A stretch of DNA of 64,000 nucleotides from positions 1-64,000 of the forward strand of contig CAJVZR010000009.1 of the NCBI GenBank assembly GCA_913019965.1, read 5' to 3'. This document shows, piece by piece, positions 10,641 to 21,122 of the stretch. Below the pieces are notes generated by a model, which was given only the letters and a program-made list of their open reading frames with translations, made no database searches and was not told the origin of the DNA. How positions within the stretch are numbered: the stretch's first letter is position 1; every line of letters starts with the position of its first letter. The stretch is from an uncultured Oleispira sp. (GTDB lineage: Bacteria; Pseudomonadota; Gammaproteobacteria; Pseudomonadales; Oceanobacteraceae). Both the position numbers and the translations under genes were made by a program.

Positions 10641-11297
10641 TCAGTCAAGTTGATAAAGTTGGTGTTCTGCAATGTAGTTCAAGACGACATCAGGGGTTAA
10701 TAATTGAGCCCCTTGGCCTTGCGCTAATAAGCTACGCAAATAGGTTGCAGATACATCTAATAAGCGCCAATTGAGGCGTATTAGCTTTCCATTTGTGCAT
10801 TCTAACAAATTATCCAGCTCTGTGGCGTGTTGTTTCAACCATTCACCCTGTAATGTATCGACCGAGAACTGATTTTCATGACCTCGGTTGATAATCACTA
10901 GGTTTGCTAGCCCTAAAAATTCGTTAATTCGATGCCAGCTGTGAATTGAATGCCACGCATCATCACCGATGACCCAGCTTAAGGCCGTATTTGCTGGCAG
11001 CTGTTTTTTTAACAGCTCTAGGGTCGCAATACTGTAGCTTGGCTGCTCCCGTTTTAGCTCGATATCGTCGGCAATAATATGATTGATGCCCTGCTTATCT
11101 AGCTGTTCACACGCGAGTTTAACCATGGCAAGCCGTTGCTCTGCGCTGGCTTTTGGTTGTTCTCGATGCGGAGGGACACTATTGGGAATCAAGCGAACTT
11201 CATCAAAGCCCGCCAACCGCAATTCAACGGCCATGCGTAAATGGCCTATATGAATCGGGTCAAAGGTACCGCCCAATAAGGCAATGTGTTTGGTCAT
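10641..11297 (-). CDS. nadD: Nicotinate-nucleotide adenylyltransferase
   Basis: GGTFDPIHIGHLRMA nucleotidyltransferase motif, ISATYLR-like C-terminus (VSATYLRSLLA). Confidence 0.95.
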   Translation of the reverse strand: MTKHIALLGGTFDPIHIGHLRMAVELRLAGFDEVRLIPNSVPPHREQPKASAEQRLAMVKLACEQLDKQGINHIIADDIELKREQPSYSIATLELLKKQLPANTALSWVIGDDAWHSIHSWHRINEFLGLANLVIINRGHENQFSVDTLQGEWLKQHATELDNLLECTNGKLIRLNWRLLDVSATYLRSLLAQGQGAQLLTPDVVLNYIAEHQLYQLD

Positions 11298-11311
11298 GGG
11301 ATTAGGATTGG

Positions 11312-12574
11312 CTACTTGCGAATTTCGCCGTCACCCAATACCACGTACTTCTGTGACGTTAAACCATCAAGACCCACAGGACCACGGGCGTGAATTTTAT
11401 CGGTTGAGATACCAATTTCTGCTCCGAGACCGTATTCAAAGCCATCAGCAAAGCGCGTAGAGGCATTGATCATTACCGAGCTTGAATCCACTTCCACTAA
11501 GAAGCGACGTGACTTGGTATAGTTTTCACTAACGATGGTATCGGTATGGTGCGAACCATGAGCATTAATGTGATCAATGGCTTCATCTAAATCTGCGACC
11601 ACTTTAATCGCTAAAATAGGCGCTAGATATTCGGTATCCCAATCTTCAGCAGTCGCCGCAATAGCAACAGGCAAGATCGCCATGGTCTTTTCACAACCAC
11701 GCAGTTCAACACCAATCGCGGTATAAGCAGAGGCGAGGTCTGGCAAAATTTGCTCAGCAACATTCTGGTGAACCAATAAGGTCTCCATGGTATTGCAGGT
11801 GCCATAGCGATGGGTTTTAGAATTGATCGCGATGTTCGTCGCTTTGGCAAAATCAGCCTCTTCGTCGATGTAAACGTGACAAATACCATCAAGGTGTTTG
11901 ATCACTGTCACTTTGGCATCACGGCTAATACGTTCGATTAGACCCTTGCCACCACGTGGTACGATTACGTCAACGTATTCAGGCATAGTGATCATTTCAC
12001 CAACCGCGGCGCGATCCGTGGTTTCGATAACTTGTACGGCTTCTGCGGGTAAACCGGCTTCTTCTAGACCTTTGGCAATACAGGTCGCTAACGCTTGGTT
12101 CGATTCAATCGCTTCTGAACCGCCGCGTAAAATCGTCGCATTACCCGATTTTAAACACAGGCTCGCCGCTTCGATGGTTACGTTTGGGCGTGACTCATAA
12201 ATGATGCCGATTACCCCTAGAGGTACGCGCATTTTACCCACTTGAATACCACTTGGGCGGTAGTTCAAGTCGGTGATGCCACCCACAGGATCCGCAAGCC
12301 CAGCAACCTGCTGTAAGCCTTCAAGCATGGTATCAATACGGCCATCAGTCAGCTCTAAGCGGTCAAGTAACGCGGCATCTAGGCCATTCTCTTCACCACG
12401 GACCATGTCTTTGGCATTGGCTGCTTTAAGTGCTTCACGGCTCGCTTCAATTTGCGCTGCAATATTCAATAATGCTTGGTTTTTAATCCCTGTTGTCGCA
12501 CGAGCCATCGCTCGAGACGCTTGGCGCGCTTGCTGACCTAGGGTTTGCATGTATTGTTGAATTTCCATCATCAT
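11312..12574 (-). CDS. proA: Gamma-glutamyl phosphate reductase
   Basis: [71 protein letters not shown]. Confidence 0.96.
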   Translation of the reverse strand: MMMEIQQYMQTLGQQARQASRAMARATTGIKNQALLNIAAQIEASREALKAANAKDMVRGEENGLDAALLDRLELTDGRIDTMLEGLQQVAGLADPVGGITDLNYRPSGIQVGKMRVPLGVIGIIYESRPNVTIEAASLCLKSGNATILRGGSEAIESNQALATCIAKGLEEAGLPAEAVQVIETTDRAAVGEMITMPEYVDVIVPRGGKGLIERISRDAKVTVIKHLDGICHVYIDEEADFAKATNIAINSKTHRYGTCNTMETLLVHQNVAEQILPDLASAYTAIGVELRGCEKTMAILPVAIAATAEDWDTEYLAPILAIKVVADLDEAIDHINAHGSHHTDTIVSENYTKSRRFLVEVDSSSVMINASTRFADGFEYGLGAEIGISTDKIHARGPVGLDGLTSQKYVVLGDGEIRK

Positions 12575-12705
12575 TCTCTTTACGTGTGGACTAATTTCGA
12601 CATTCTCTATAGTGCGCTCAGTATACAGTGTAGGAAAGCTTTGTTCATCCACTGTATTGCAACTACACTAAAGGCAATTGAATTCAACAAGTTGCCTCAC
12701 TGTTT

Positions 12706-13641
12706 ATGGAAAAACCTGCCCTTCAGCAAGTTATCGTACTGCAAGTTAAAGTCGTTTATTGCTTATTAGCCGCTTTTGCCCTCAGCATCATTGCGTTATT
12801 AGATTATTTAAAACAAGAACAAGAGTTTGCCCTAGTCGCGGCCAGCTTCAGTGCTTTACTCGTGGTTTACGCCAGCTACCTTTTATTGAGAAGAAAAAAA
12901 CGTACCGCGCCTTATGTGGAATGGACACTCACCATCTTGTTAGGCTTCTTCACGGTTTTTGGTATGCAGCAAGAAACCTATGTTGCTCAGTGGGTCTATT
13001 TCTTCCCAATTTATGTCTTCTTTCTCTTTCCATTCAATATGGCGAATTACATTACGCTCACGTATAGCGCGGTAATTTTCTTAGTCGTATTAAATAACTT
13101 TGATAGCTATGTTCGGCTGCAGCTGCTTTTTACCTATACCGCTTGTTATGCCTTTTCGCTGGTTTATGCCTTGGTGAACGAGCGCAGTAATATGATGCTT
13201 TCAAACTTGATTAATACCGATCCACTCACTCAGGTTTATAACGAACATCAATTCCATCACAATATGACTAAAGAGATTACTCGTGCTGACCGTCAACGCA
13301 CAGGCTTAGTATTAATCGCGATTAGACTGCCAACCACCTGGCAGGAACTCAAAGCGGAAGAGTATGAAAATCGCATCGCCAATGCGGGTCATCGCTTACA
13401 AACCAATATTCGCGAATTTGATACCTGCTATCGCTTAAACAGTGATGACTTCATCATTCTATTACCCAATAGCAGCCGCGAAGACGGTGAGAATTTATGC
13501 GAAGAAATTTTATCTCGAATTAGCAAAAGCCGACATGCCACACAGAATAAATTTTTTATTAAAATGGCCACGTATCGCCCAGAGGATGATAGCTTTAGTT
13601 TATTAAAGCGTGCGACATCTCAATTTGAGGAGTCGAACTAA
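12706..13641 (+). CDS. Multi-TM membrane protein with degenerate GGDEF domain
   Basis: Hydrophobic N-terminal helices; NTDPLTQVYNEHQF...; GGDEF site replaced by NSDDF. Confidence 0.8.
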   Translation: MEKPALQQVIVLQVKVVYCLLAAFALSIIALLDYLKQEQEFALVAASFSALLVVYASYLLLRRKKRTAPYVEWTLTILLGFFTVFGMQQETYVAQWVYFFPIYVFFLFPFNMANYITLTYSAVIFLVVLNNFDSYVRLQLLFTYTACYAFSLVYALVNERSNMMLSNLINTDPLTQVYNEHQFHHNMTKEITRADRQRTGLVLIAIRLPTTWQELKAEEYENRIANAGHRLQTNIREFDTCYRLNSDDFIILLPNSSREDGENLCEEILSRISKSRHATQNKFFIKMATYRPEDDSFSLLKRATSQFEESN

Positions 13642-14618
13642 TGCCACAGCAACAACTAACCCTACGCATTCAAATCGTTTTATATACTCTTGCGGCTTTT
13701 GCGATCTGCATTCTAATGATCGATCAATACCGTCAAGGTTTGTACTCTTTAGTATTGTCCAATTCGATTGGTGTTCCTGCGTTTTTATTCAGCGCGATCT
13801 TTTTATACATCAATCGAGATCATAGCCCTTCGCTTTGGGTACATCATATTCTAATTTCATTATTGGCTATTTTAGCGCTCTATCAGCTGCTCGATTACCC
13901 CACATTGATGACCCATTATTTATACGCATTACCCTTGTTCAGTTTTTTCTGTTTACCTATTTTAAATGCGACGGTAATTAATATTATTGTCGCGCTGATG
14001 ACGTCGATAATGATGTGGAATGAATTTGGCTGGCAAGAAGGTTTACGTTCAGGCACTAATTATTGTTTATTTTTAGGCTCAGCTTGGTGCTATGCCTACC
14101 TAACTCAGATTAAACAAAATTCTTTACGCCGCTTAGCGTTAACGGATCAGGTCAGTGGAGCTTATAATAAGCGCCACTTCTACCATACCCTGGATCGTGA
14201 AATCAGCCGCAGTGAAAACTCCAACGATCCGATCAGCCTGATTGCCTTAACCGTTGATGATTATCATCAAATGATGGACATTCATGGTCGTCGCTCAATC
14301 GCCAGTTTCTTATCATTGTTCACTGAGCGTTCGCGTACAATTATTCGTGCTGGAGATGAAATTTTTCGCTTGGAAGAAGATTTATTTATTCTCTTATTGC
14401 CCCACTGCCCGAACGACGGTGCGATTGTTCTGATGGAGCGTATTAAACGTAATCTGCAACAGCAGTCATGGGATCCCATTCCAGAGCTCAACCTCTCCAC
14501 CAGCGCTGCCACTTGGTCGACCGGTGAAACCGCACAAGAGTTACAGAAACGTCTACTGCAAAGCTTAACCAAGCAGCAAAAGACGACACTTCAACTGGCC
14601 GCTTTTTCTGAGCAATAA
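13641..14618 (+). CDS. Multi-TM membrane protein with degenerate GGDEF domain (tandem paralogue)
   Basis: TDQVSGAYNKRHFYHTLDREISRSE...; GGDEF site replaced by LEEDLF; start overlaps previous stop (TAATG). Confidence 0.8.
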   Translation: MPQQQLTLRIQIVLYTLAAFAICILMIDQYRQGLYSLVLSNSIGVPAFLFSAIFLYINRDHSPSLWVHHILISLLAILALYQLLDYPTLMTHYLYALPLFSFFCLPILNATVINIIVALMTSIMMWNEFGWQEGLRSGTNYCLFLGSAWCYAYLTQIKQNSLRRLALTDQVSGAYNKRHFYHTLDREISRSENSNDPISLIALTVDDYHQMMDIHGRRSIASFLSLFTERSRTIIRAGDEIFRLEEDLFILLLPHCPNDGAIVLMERIKRNLQQQSWDPIPELNLSTSAATWSTGETAQELQKRLLQSLTKQQKTTLQLAAFSEQ

Positions 14619-14763
14619 GATTTGAGGCGGCGCTTAATAGCGCCGTATCCACGGTTTTTCTTGGAAGGGTTTACGGCGTGTCGCACAAGGACAATCCCCA
14701 TGCTGAACGCAAGCAGGTCACGGCCAAAAAACAAACTCTTGATCTTGCTTTAATCTTTAGACG

Positions 14764-15624
14764 TTAAGCGTCAGCCACAACCAAACGAACCAAGCTTTGG
14801 CGTGAGCTGGTTGGCATGTCTAGCTTGCCGTAATAATCTTCTGGTGCTGTGACATTCACCTGAGCAAAACCATCTTCTAAGAAACCCTGCTGCATGGCTT
14901 CGTCAGAATTGTAGTGCAACGGATATTCGCCCTGAGTAAAGAAGCCCACCACCTTCTGCGCAACTTGCACATACTTATACGACGGATGCTGCTCTAGCTT
15001 AGGGTAAACCTCGGTGATATAACGCGATTGTGGAAATGCCTTCATCGCGATGGCCATACGGGCCCATACTTTACGAATGGTCGGCAGATCAAAATAATTC
15101 ACTAAACCTTCGGTAATGATCAGTGTCTTCTTGGTTTTATCCAATCCATCTAATAATGCTTCAATCGACTGTGGACCTGATTCATCCAAAATATTACACG
15201 GCTGGGTAATATGCCCGGCTGGGCGACCCAGATTATCCAACAACTCAGCTTTGCGTGCAGACATGCCCGGTAAATCACCCTCAACATAATGCACCTCAGG
15301 GTGAGCTTGCTTGATCAAATAACCACGAGAAGAAAGACCCGCGGCCAGTTCGACGACCTGCTCGTAACCCTCTGCAATCGCTTGCTCAACCAGATGATCT
15401 AAAACAAAGTGACGCTGCAGAAGAAATGTATCAATACTGGCACCAACCATTAACTGCATAAAACCATTCATTGGTCTTAACGCCCAGTAGGCCGCACGAC
15501 CCATAGGGGTGACGAATTGCTGATGGGATAAGCCGTTTTTGTACCAGATATAACCGGTATAATGTGCACTGATGCTAATGCGTGAAGTATCCGTCGCTGA
15601 ATCGATGTCGCTGATCTGTTCCAT
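14764..15624 (-). CDS. Class I SAM-dependent methyltransferase (leucine carboxyl methyltransferase-like)
   Basis: EQVVELAAGLSSRGYLI, VEGDLPGMSARKAELL, LIITEGLVNYFD typical of the LCMT/Tcmp-like family. Confidence 0.8.
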   Translation of the reverse strand: MEQISDIDSATDTSRISISAHYTGYIWYKNGLSHQQFVTPMGRAAYWALRPMNGFMQLMVGASIDTFLLQRHFVLDHLVEQAIAEGYEQVVELAAGLSSRGYLIKQAHPEVHYVEGDLPGMSARKAELLDNLGRPAGHITQPCNILDESGPQSIEALLDGLDKTKKTLIITEGLVNYFDLPTIRKVWARMAIAMKAFPQSRYITEVYPKLEQHPSYKYVQVAQKVVGFFTQGEYPLHYNSDEAMQQGFLEDGFAQVNVTAPEDYYGKLDMPTSSRQSLVRLVVADA

Positions 15625-15754
15625 TGTCTCTTGGCCTGTTGCACTGTGTGCTTGTTATTATTTTTGTCTATGTAGAAGATGTCGCAATGAGACCGAGTAT
15701 ATCCTGCTTCTATTCCATAAAACAAACCGAGAAATAAACTAGACGAGCAGGCAA

Positions 15755-15785
15755 TAAAAAAGCGCGTCACCTTTCGGTGCGCGCC
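15755..15785 (-). terminator. Rho-independent terminator downstream of the Asp-rich repeat gene
   Basis: On minus strand, GCGCGCACC-GAAA-GGTGACGCGC stem followed by TTTTTT. Confidence 0.75.
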
Positions 15786-15907
15786 CACTAGGGTGCAGTG
15801 TTTATCCTTAAAATTAACTATAGACCAGATTCCCAGATTAACAGAACATTCGTTATATTAATCTGGAATAGTTAATAGCCTCATTTGCAGCACTGACAAA
15901 TATCTTA

Positions 15908-18388
15908 TTACTCCGCAGCTAATTGAGCCTCTATTTTCTGGCTGCTTTGATTGCCCGCTTTATCTTTTAGCATCAATTTCAATTGGCCTTGCACACGGCC
16001 CTCTACCACCACTTTAAAATGGCTGGCATATAAGAAATTCCCCATCCAAGTCTGACCAGACTCATCGATTAACCATACGGAATCAACGCCCATGCCATCA
16101 TCAAAAGCCATACCTGTCAGTTCGTTCGTTGCAGTCCAGCTGGCCTTCTCTAATACCGGTTTAATGTGATCAGGAAAACTAAAGAAATCTGAAGGATCGG
16201 TACGTTCAATCACTTCATAACGGTTATTAAAGCCATCACCATCACGGTCTTTATCACCATTATCACCAATGCCATCTTCGTCTAAATCCGCCCACTCATT
16301 TTTATCATCGGGGAAGATATCGGCGAAGATATCATAGCCATCACCATCACGGTCTTTATCCAGCGCATCAGGGATACCATCTTTATCCATATCTGCTGGT
16401 GTAGAGCGGGCATCATTGGGGTCAAAGTCCAAAGCCAGCTCGTAATCATTACTGATGCGGTCGCCATCTCGATCTAAATCCGAGTTATCCCCAGTGCCAT
16501 CATTATCCATATCGTCCCATTCCGTTGGGTCCGCAGGAAATTTATCATCAACATTGGCAACATCATCACCATCTTTATCAGCATCTAATACGTCAGGAAT
16601 CGTATCCTTATCCATATCACTCGGTATCGAGCTAGGGTCGAGATGATTGAAGCCCAACTGAATTTCATAAACGTTACTGATGCGATCGCCATCGATATCA
16701 AGGTCGGAGTTATCCCCACGACCATCGCTATCCATGTCAGCCCATTCGAGTTTATCGTCAGGGAACACATCATCTTTATTCAGATAATCATCGCCATCGC
16801 GGTTATCATCCAATACATCTGGGATACCATCGCTATCTAAATCTGGGGGCGTATCTTTTGCGTCCAGATCATTGGTGCCGACAATCTTTTCATACTCGTT
16901 GCTGATCTTATCGCCATCACGATCCAAGTCGGCATTATCCCCTTGGCCATCTGCATCGGTATCCAGCCACTCTTTTGCATTCAATGGAAATACGTCGAGG
17001 GTATTGGCAATAAAGTCACCATCAATATCTTCATCTAGCGCATCTGGGATTGCATCTTTATCCATATCTGCAGGCACACTCAGCGCTGAGTCCGGATCAA
17101 AGCCGAGTCGTAATTCATAGCTGTTATTAATGGTATCGCCATCACGATCGCCATCGGCATTATTACCAATGCCATCGTTATCAAGGTCAGCCCAGTCGTT
17201 TTTATCACGGGGAAACAGATCAACGCTATTAAGATGGCCATCACCATCGATATCGTCATCACTTACATCGGCGATGCCATCTTCATCAAGGTCCCCAGGA
17301 ATACTCTTTGGATCTCGATCGTTACTGCGAGCGGCGATTTCATCATCGTTTGGATAACCGTCATTATCTCGGTCGGTATCGGCATTATCCCCAATACCAT
17401 CGCCATCGAGATCCCCCCATTCAGTGCCATCATCCGGGTAGACATCTTTATTATTTGCGTAACCATCGCCATCGCGGTCCGTATCAAATGCGTCGGGCAT
17501 TGAATCGCCGTCGGTATCTTTAGGATGACTGCTGGCATCAAGTGGATCGGTCCCTAGGTGTAATTCAAAGACATTGGGAACACCATCACCATCGGCATCT
17601 TGGTCTTGGTGGTCGGGTAATCCGTCTTTATCGTTATCTGCCCAGTCTTTGGCGTCATCGGGATACAAGTCATCTGCATCGGCAACCCCATCACCATCAC
17701 GGTCACCATCGTGCTTATCAGGAATACCATCACCATCAAGATCGATAGGGAAGCTAGAAGCATCACGCGCATCAAAGCCTAGCTTCTCTTCCCATTCATT
17801 GCTGATGCCATCGCCATCCCAATCTTCATCAACATTATCCCCTTCACCATCTTCATCAAGATCGCTCCATTCCGCAGCTAATAGCGGGAATGCATCCTTG
17901 ATGTTTTCATGACCATCGTTATCCATGTCGCTATCTAAAACATCAGGTAGACCATCTTGGTCAAAATCTGCTGGGGTTTCATTGGCATTATCAATGGCAA
18001 AGCCGAGCTGCTGCTCATACTGATTGCTAATACGGTCGCCATCGATATCATCGTCGCGCTGATCCGGGACACCGTCACCATCGGTATCTCTTACTGCGGT
18101 CGGATCGCGCGGGAAGTCATCATTTTTATCTAATACGCCATCACCATCTTGGTCGGAATCAATCGCGTCGGGAATGCCGTCATTATCAATATCGTATTGG
18201 TCAGCCACATCGGGATTGGTGCCACTGGCTGTTTCCATAAAGTTAGACAGGCCATCACCGTCACGGTCGGTATCGATACTATCGGCAATGCCATCGTTAT
18301 CAATATCGTCAATGGCTGCAAACGAAAGAGGACTGCCTAGCGCTAAAATAAACGCGCTTCCCAATAATATTAAATGTGGTGATTTCAT
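15908..18388 (-). CDS. Exported thrombospondin-type-3-like calcium-binding repeat protein
   Basis: Signal peptide (MKSPHLILLGSAFILALGSPLSFA) followed by about 19 DxDxDGxxDxxDxDxDGD units in alternating 40- and 35-residue forms, then an ~85-residue C-terminal domain. Confidence 0.88.
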   Translation of the reverse strand: MKSPHLILLGSAFILALGSPLSFAAIDDIDNDGIADSIDTDRDGDGLSNFMETASGTNPDVADQYDIDNDGIPDAIDSDQDGDGVLDKNDDFPRDPTAVRDTDGDGVPDQRDDDIDGDRISNQYEQQLGFAIDNANETPADFDQDGLPDVLDSDMDNDGHENIKDAFPLLAAEWSDLDEDGEGDNVDEDWDGDGISNEWEEKLGFDARDASSFPIDLDGDGIPDKHDGDRDGDGVADADDLYPDDAKDWADNDKDGLPDHQDQDADGDGVPNVFELHLGTDPLDASSHPKDTDGDSMPDAFDTDRDGDGYANNKDVYPDDGTEWGDLDGDGIGDNADTDRDNDGYPNDDEIAARSNDRDPKSIPGDLDEDGIADVSDDDIDGDGHLNSVDLFPRDKNDWADLDNDGIGNNADGDRDGDTINNSYELRLGFDPDSALSVPADMDKDAIPDALDEDIDGDFIANTLDVFPLNAKEWLDTDADGQGDNADLDRDGDKISNEYEKIVGTNDLDAKDTPPDLDSDGIPDVLDDNRDGDDYLNKDDVFPDDKLEWADMDSDGRGDNSDLDIDGDRISNVYEIQLGFNHLDPSSIPSDMDKDTIPDVLDADKDGDDVANVDDKFPADPTEWDDMDNDGTGDNSDLDRDGDRISNDYELALDFDPNDARSTPADMDKDGIPDALDKDRDGDGYDIFADIFPDDKNEWADLDEDGIGDNGDKDRDGDGFNNRYEVIERTDPSDFFSFPDHIKPVLEKASWTATNELTGMAFDDGMGVDSVWLIDESGQTWMGNFLYASHFKVVVEGRVQGQLKLMLKDKAGNQSSQKIEAQLAAE

Positions 18389-18500
18389 AGTTATTATCTT
18401 TATAAATCAGGTCTTTATGGATCGAATCTTTAAAAATTAAGATTTTCTAATTGTTATGGTTTTCATGTTGGAGCATGAGATTCATCCCCCAACATTTATG

Positions 18501-18836
18501 CTATAGCTGCTTATTATCGCATTTAATGATTCGGCCTTTTTTATCGACCAAAATACCGGTAGCACCCTTTGTTTTATCCGCGCGCATTAATAAACTACCA
18601 CCAGAACAAAATGCGGTTTTACCGGAAGGCTTAGAGGACGTTTTCACATCGTAACCCGGCTTTAAAGTTAATAATTTAAAGTCTTCAATCATCGCGGAGT
18701 CCGCTTCTTTTGAATGACGTAAATAACCATAATATTCCAATGACACCACTGAAATAATAATACCGGCCACTAAGCCCATGATGATGTGTTTAACTTTATC
18801 GCCATCTTTCGATACGCGTTTTTCTACCTGACTCAT
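18501..18836 (-). CDS. Hypothetical single-TM protein
   Basis: 111-aa ORF with one N-terminal TM segment (HIIMGLVAGIIISVVSL); no family recognised. Confidence 0.55.
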   Translation of the reverse strand: MSQVEKRVSKDGDKVKHIIMGLVAGIIISVVSLEYYGYLRHSKEADSAMIEDFKLLTLKPGYDVKTSSKPSGKTAFCSGGSLLMRADKTKGATGILVDKKGRIIKCDNKQL

Positions 18837-18873
18837 ACTACTTCCAAAAAGTGTTAATACTGTTTAACGATGA

Positions 18874-19509
18874 TTACTCGCCCCAACGCGGTAATAAATC
18901 GTGTTCGATATTTAATTGATTAAGAATCCGTGCAATCACAAAGTCGATCAAATCTTCAATGTTTTCTGGCTGACGATAAAAGCCTGGACTGGCGGGTAAG
19001 ATAACCGCGCCCATCTGGCTTAGGGTCAGCATGTTTTGTAAGTGCAAGGTTGAAAACGGCGTTTCCCTTGGCACTAAAATTAGCTGGCGGCGTTCTTTTA
19101 AACACACATCCGCGGCGCGCTCGATTAAGTTATTACTAGCGCCGGTAGCCACCGCAGACAAGGTTCCAGTACTGCAAGGACAAATCACCAGTGCGCCATT
19201 GCGACCCGAACCTGACGCCCAGGGAGACATCCAATCTTCGCGACCATAAACCTGCAGCTGCGTTTCATCTGCCTGAAAATGTTCCCGTAGATATTCCGCT
19301 TGGCCACGAACTTGGCCAGGAATTTTAAATTCAGTTTCCGTCGCCATCACCAGCTGAGCCGCTTTGGAGATGATGACTGAAACCGTACAGCCGCTGTTTA
19401 ACAAAACTTCAATCAAGCGCATGGCATAAGGCGAACCGGATGCGCCAGTGATAGCTACACAAATGTTAGGAGCTACACAAATGTTAGGGCCAGCCTTAGA
19501 CTCGCTCAT
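18874..19509 (-). CDS. ubiX: Flavin prenyltransferase UbiX
   Basis: VAITGASGSPYAMRLIEVLL, RRQLILVPRETPFSTLHLQNMLTLSQMGAVILPASPGFY. Confidence 0.94.
   Translation of the reverse strand: MSESKAGPNICVAPNICVAITGASGSPYAMRLIEVLLNSGCTVSVIISKAAQLVMATETEFKIPGQVRGQAEYLREHFQADETQLQVYGREDWMSPWASGSGRNGALVICPCSTGTLSAVATGASNNLIERAADVCLKERRQLILVPRETPFSTLHLQNMLTLSQMGAVILPASPGFYRQPENIEDLIDFVIARILNQLNIEHDLLPRWGE
19453..19488. repeat. Perfect 18-bp tandem duplication inside the ubiX 5' end
   Basis: AGCTACACAAATGTTAGG twice in direct succession (19453-19470, 19471-19488), encoding PNICVAPNICVA. Confidence 0.95.
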
Positions 19510-20912
19510 GATAGCTCGGCCTCGCGCTGCTTTAACTTGGCCAATAAAGAACGATGCAGACCCGAGAAGCTGCCATTCGACATGATCACCACATCATCAC
19601 CGGCTTGAATGTCCTTTAAGAGCTGATTTTCTAAGGTTTCTATCGTTTGGCAAACCGTTTGGTTTTTCATCTCTGCAAGCTCGTCATTCAATGACCAAGA
19701 TAAGCCCTCTGGTTCCAACCAATAACTGCAATCTGCGTCTTCAACACTGGCGGCCAATTTCGCCTTATGCTCACCTAGCTTCATAGTATTGGAGCGTGGT
19801 TCTAAAACGGCAATTAATCGGCCACCGCGGGCATTCACCGTTTGATTCGCTTTAGCGCCAGAAAGTGTCAGCTTAATCGCCGTTGGATGGTGGGCAAAAT
19901 CATCAAACAGACGAATATCATTCACTTCACCGACCAGCTCCATGCGGCGCTTAACTGATTGAAATTGCGCAAGCGCTTCAGCCGCCGTATGAGGCTCGAT
20001 ACCTACATGCCTAGCGGCAATGATTGCGGCTAAGCCGTTATACATGTTGTGCTCACCATTTAGTGACCAACTCACAATAGCGACTTCTTGCCCCTGATGC
20101 AGAACCTTGAACTGGCTGCAATCGTCTAGAATCGCTTCCACCGCCCAGTTGTTTTTAGCATCAGTTTGATCGGAGTTAATAAGTACTTGCTCACTCCAGC
20201 AACCTTGAGCGATCACTCGTTGCAGGGCCGCATTATCAGCGGGGTAAATCACTTGTCCAGTCGAAGGCACGGTACGCACAAGATGATGGAACTGGCGCTC
20301 GATCGCGGCTAAATCATCAAAGATATCCGCATGATCAAATTCAAGGTTATTCATTACCAACGTTCTTGGATGGTAATGAACGAACTTAGAGCGCTTATCA
20401 AAGAAGGCGGTATCGTATTCGTCGGCTTCAATGATAAAAAAATTAGAGTCAGTTAAGCGCGCCGAGGTAGAGAAGTTCTCCGGCACGCCACCAATAAGGT
20501 AGCTAGGATTCATGCCACCGTATTCTAATAGCCAAGCCAGCATGCTCGAGGTGGTCGTTTTACCATGGGTTCCGGCCACAGCCATCACCCACTTATCGGC
20601 GAGTAAATACTTACCCATCCAGTCTGGCCCCGACATATAAGGTAGGCCACGATCTAATACGAACTCAACCGCCGGGTTGCCACGACTCATGGCATTACCA
20701 ATAATCACGCAATCGGGTACAGGGTTGAGCTGAGCAGGATCAAAACCTGCGATCACTTCGATACCCGCCTGCTCGAGCTGATCGCTCATTGGCGGATATA
20801 TGCCTTGATCTGAACCGGTCACCTTGTGGCCTTGAGCCTTCGCTAATTGAGCCAAGCTACCCATAAAAGTGCCACAGATGCCTAAAATATGAAGATGCAT
20901 CACAACTACCAC
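19506..20912 (-). CDS. mpl: UDP-N-acetylmuramate:L-alanyl-gamma-D-glutamyl-meso-diaminopimelate ligase
   Basis: LHILGICGTFMGSLAQLAKAQGHKVTGSD, AGTHGKTTTSSMLAW, LFDDFAHHPTAIKLTL. Confidence 0.95.
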   Translation of the reverse strand: MVVVMHLHILGICGTFMGSLAQLAKAQGHKVTGSDQGIYPPMSDQLEQAGIEVIAGFDPAQLNPVPDCVIIGNAMSRGNPAVEFVLDRGLPYMSGPDWMGKYLLADKWVMAVAGTHGKTTTSSMLAWLLEYGGMNPSYLIGGVPENFSTSARLTDSNFFIIEADEYDTAFFDKRSKFVHYHPRTLVMNNLEFDHADIFDDLAAIERQFHHLVRTVPSTGQVIYPADNAALQRVIAQGCWSEQVLINSDQTDAKNNWAVEAILDDCSQFKVLHQGQEVAIVSWSLNGEHNMYNGLAAIIAARHVGIEPHTAAEALAQFQSVKRRMELVGEVNDIRLFDDFAHHPTAIKLTLSGAKANQTVNARGGRLIAVLEPRSNTMKLGEHKAKLAASVEDADCSYWLEPEGLSWSLNDELAEMKNQTVCQTIETLENQLLKDIQAGDDVVIMSNGSFSGLHRSLLAKLKQREAELS

Positions 20913-21122
20913 AAAAATCGTATCTCGCTAGTGTACTTGCTCTTGCCTTGGCTAGCTAGTCAGGCAGGGTAAAGCCCAGTCCGACTAGGCCTGTGAGCAG
21001 GCTTATGGCCAAAGATGTTTGCGATAGATCACTGTTCAAACTTTAGGCATTCAAAATCCGTGCGATTTCAGGTAAGATGCAGCACTTTTTTCATATTCAC
21101 CTATCACTCTTGAGACTCAGAT

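Noticed and set aside
14629-14644. GGCGC-TTAATA-GCGCC hairpin after the GGDEF pair
   Set aside because: Only 5 bp of stem and no T-run; too weak to call as a terminator.
16282-18340. Many ORFs on both strands inside the Asp-rich gene (e.g. 17574-17912, 17542-17748, 17234-17503)
   Set aside because: Low-complexity translations (Ser/Pro-, His/Arg- or Ile/Met-rich) are by-products of GAT/GAC-rich repeats in other frames.
15908-18388. Possible CRISPR-like or tandem DNA repeat array
   Set aside because: Periodicity is at protein level (75 aa, about 225 bp) with diverged DNA; there are no identical short repeats with unique spacers.
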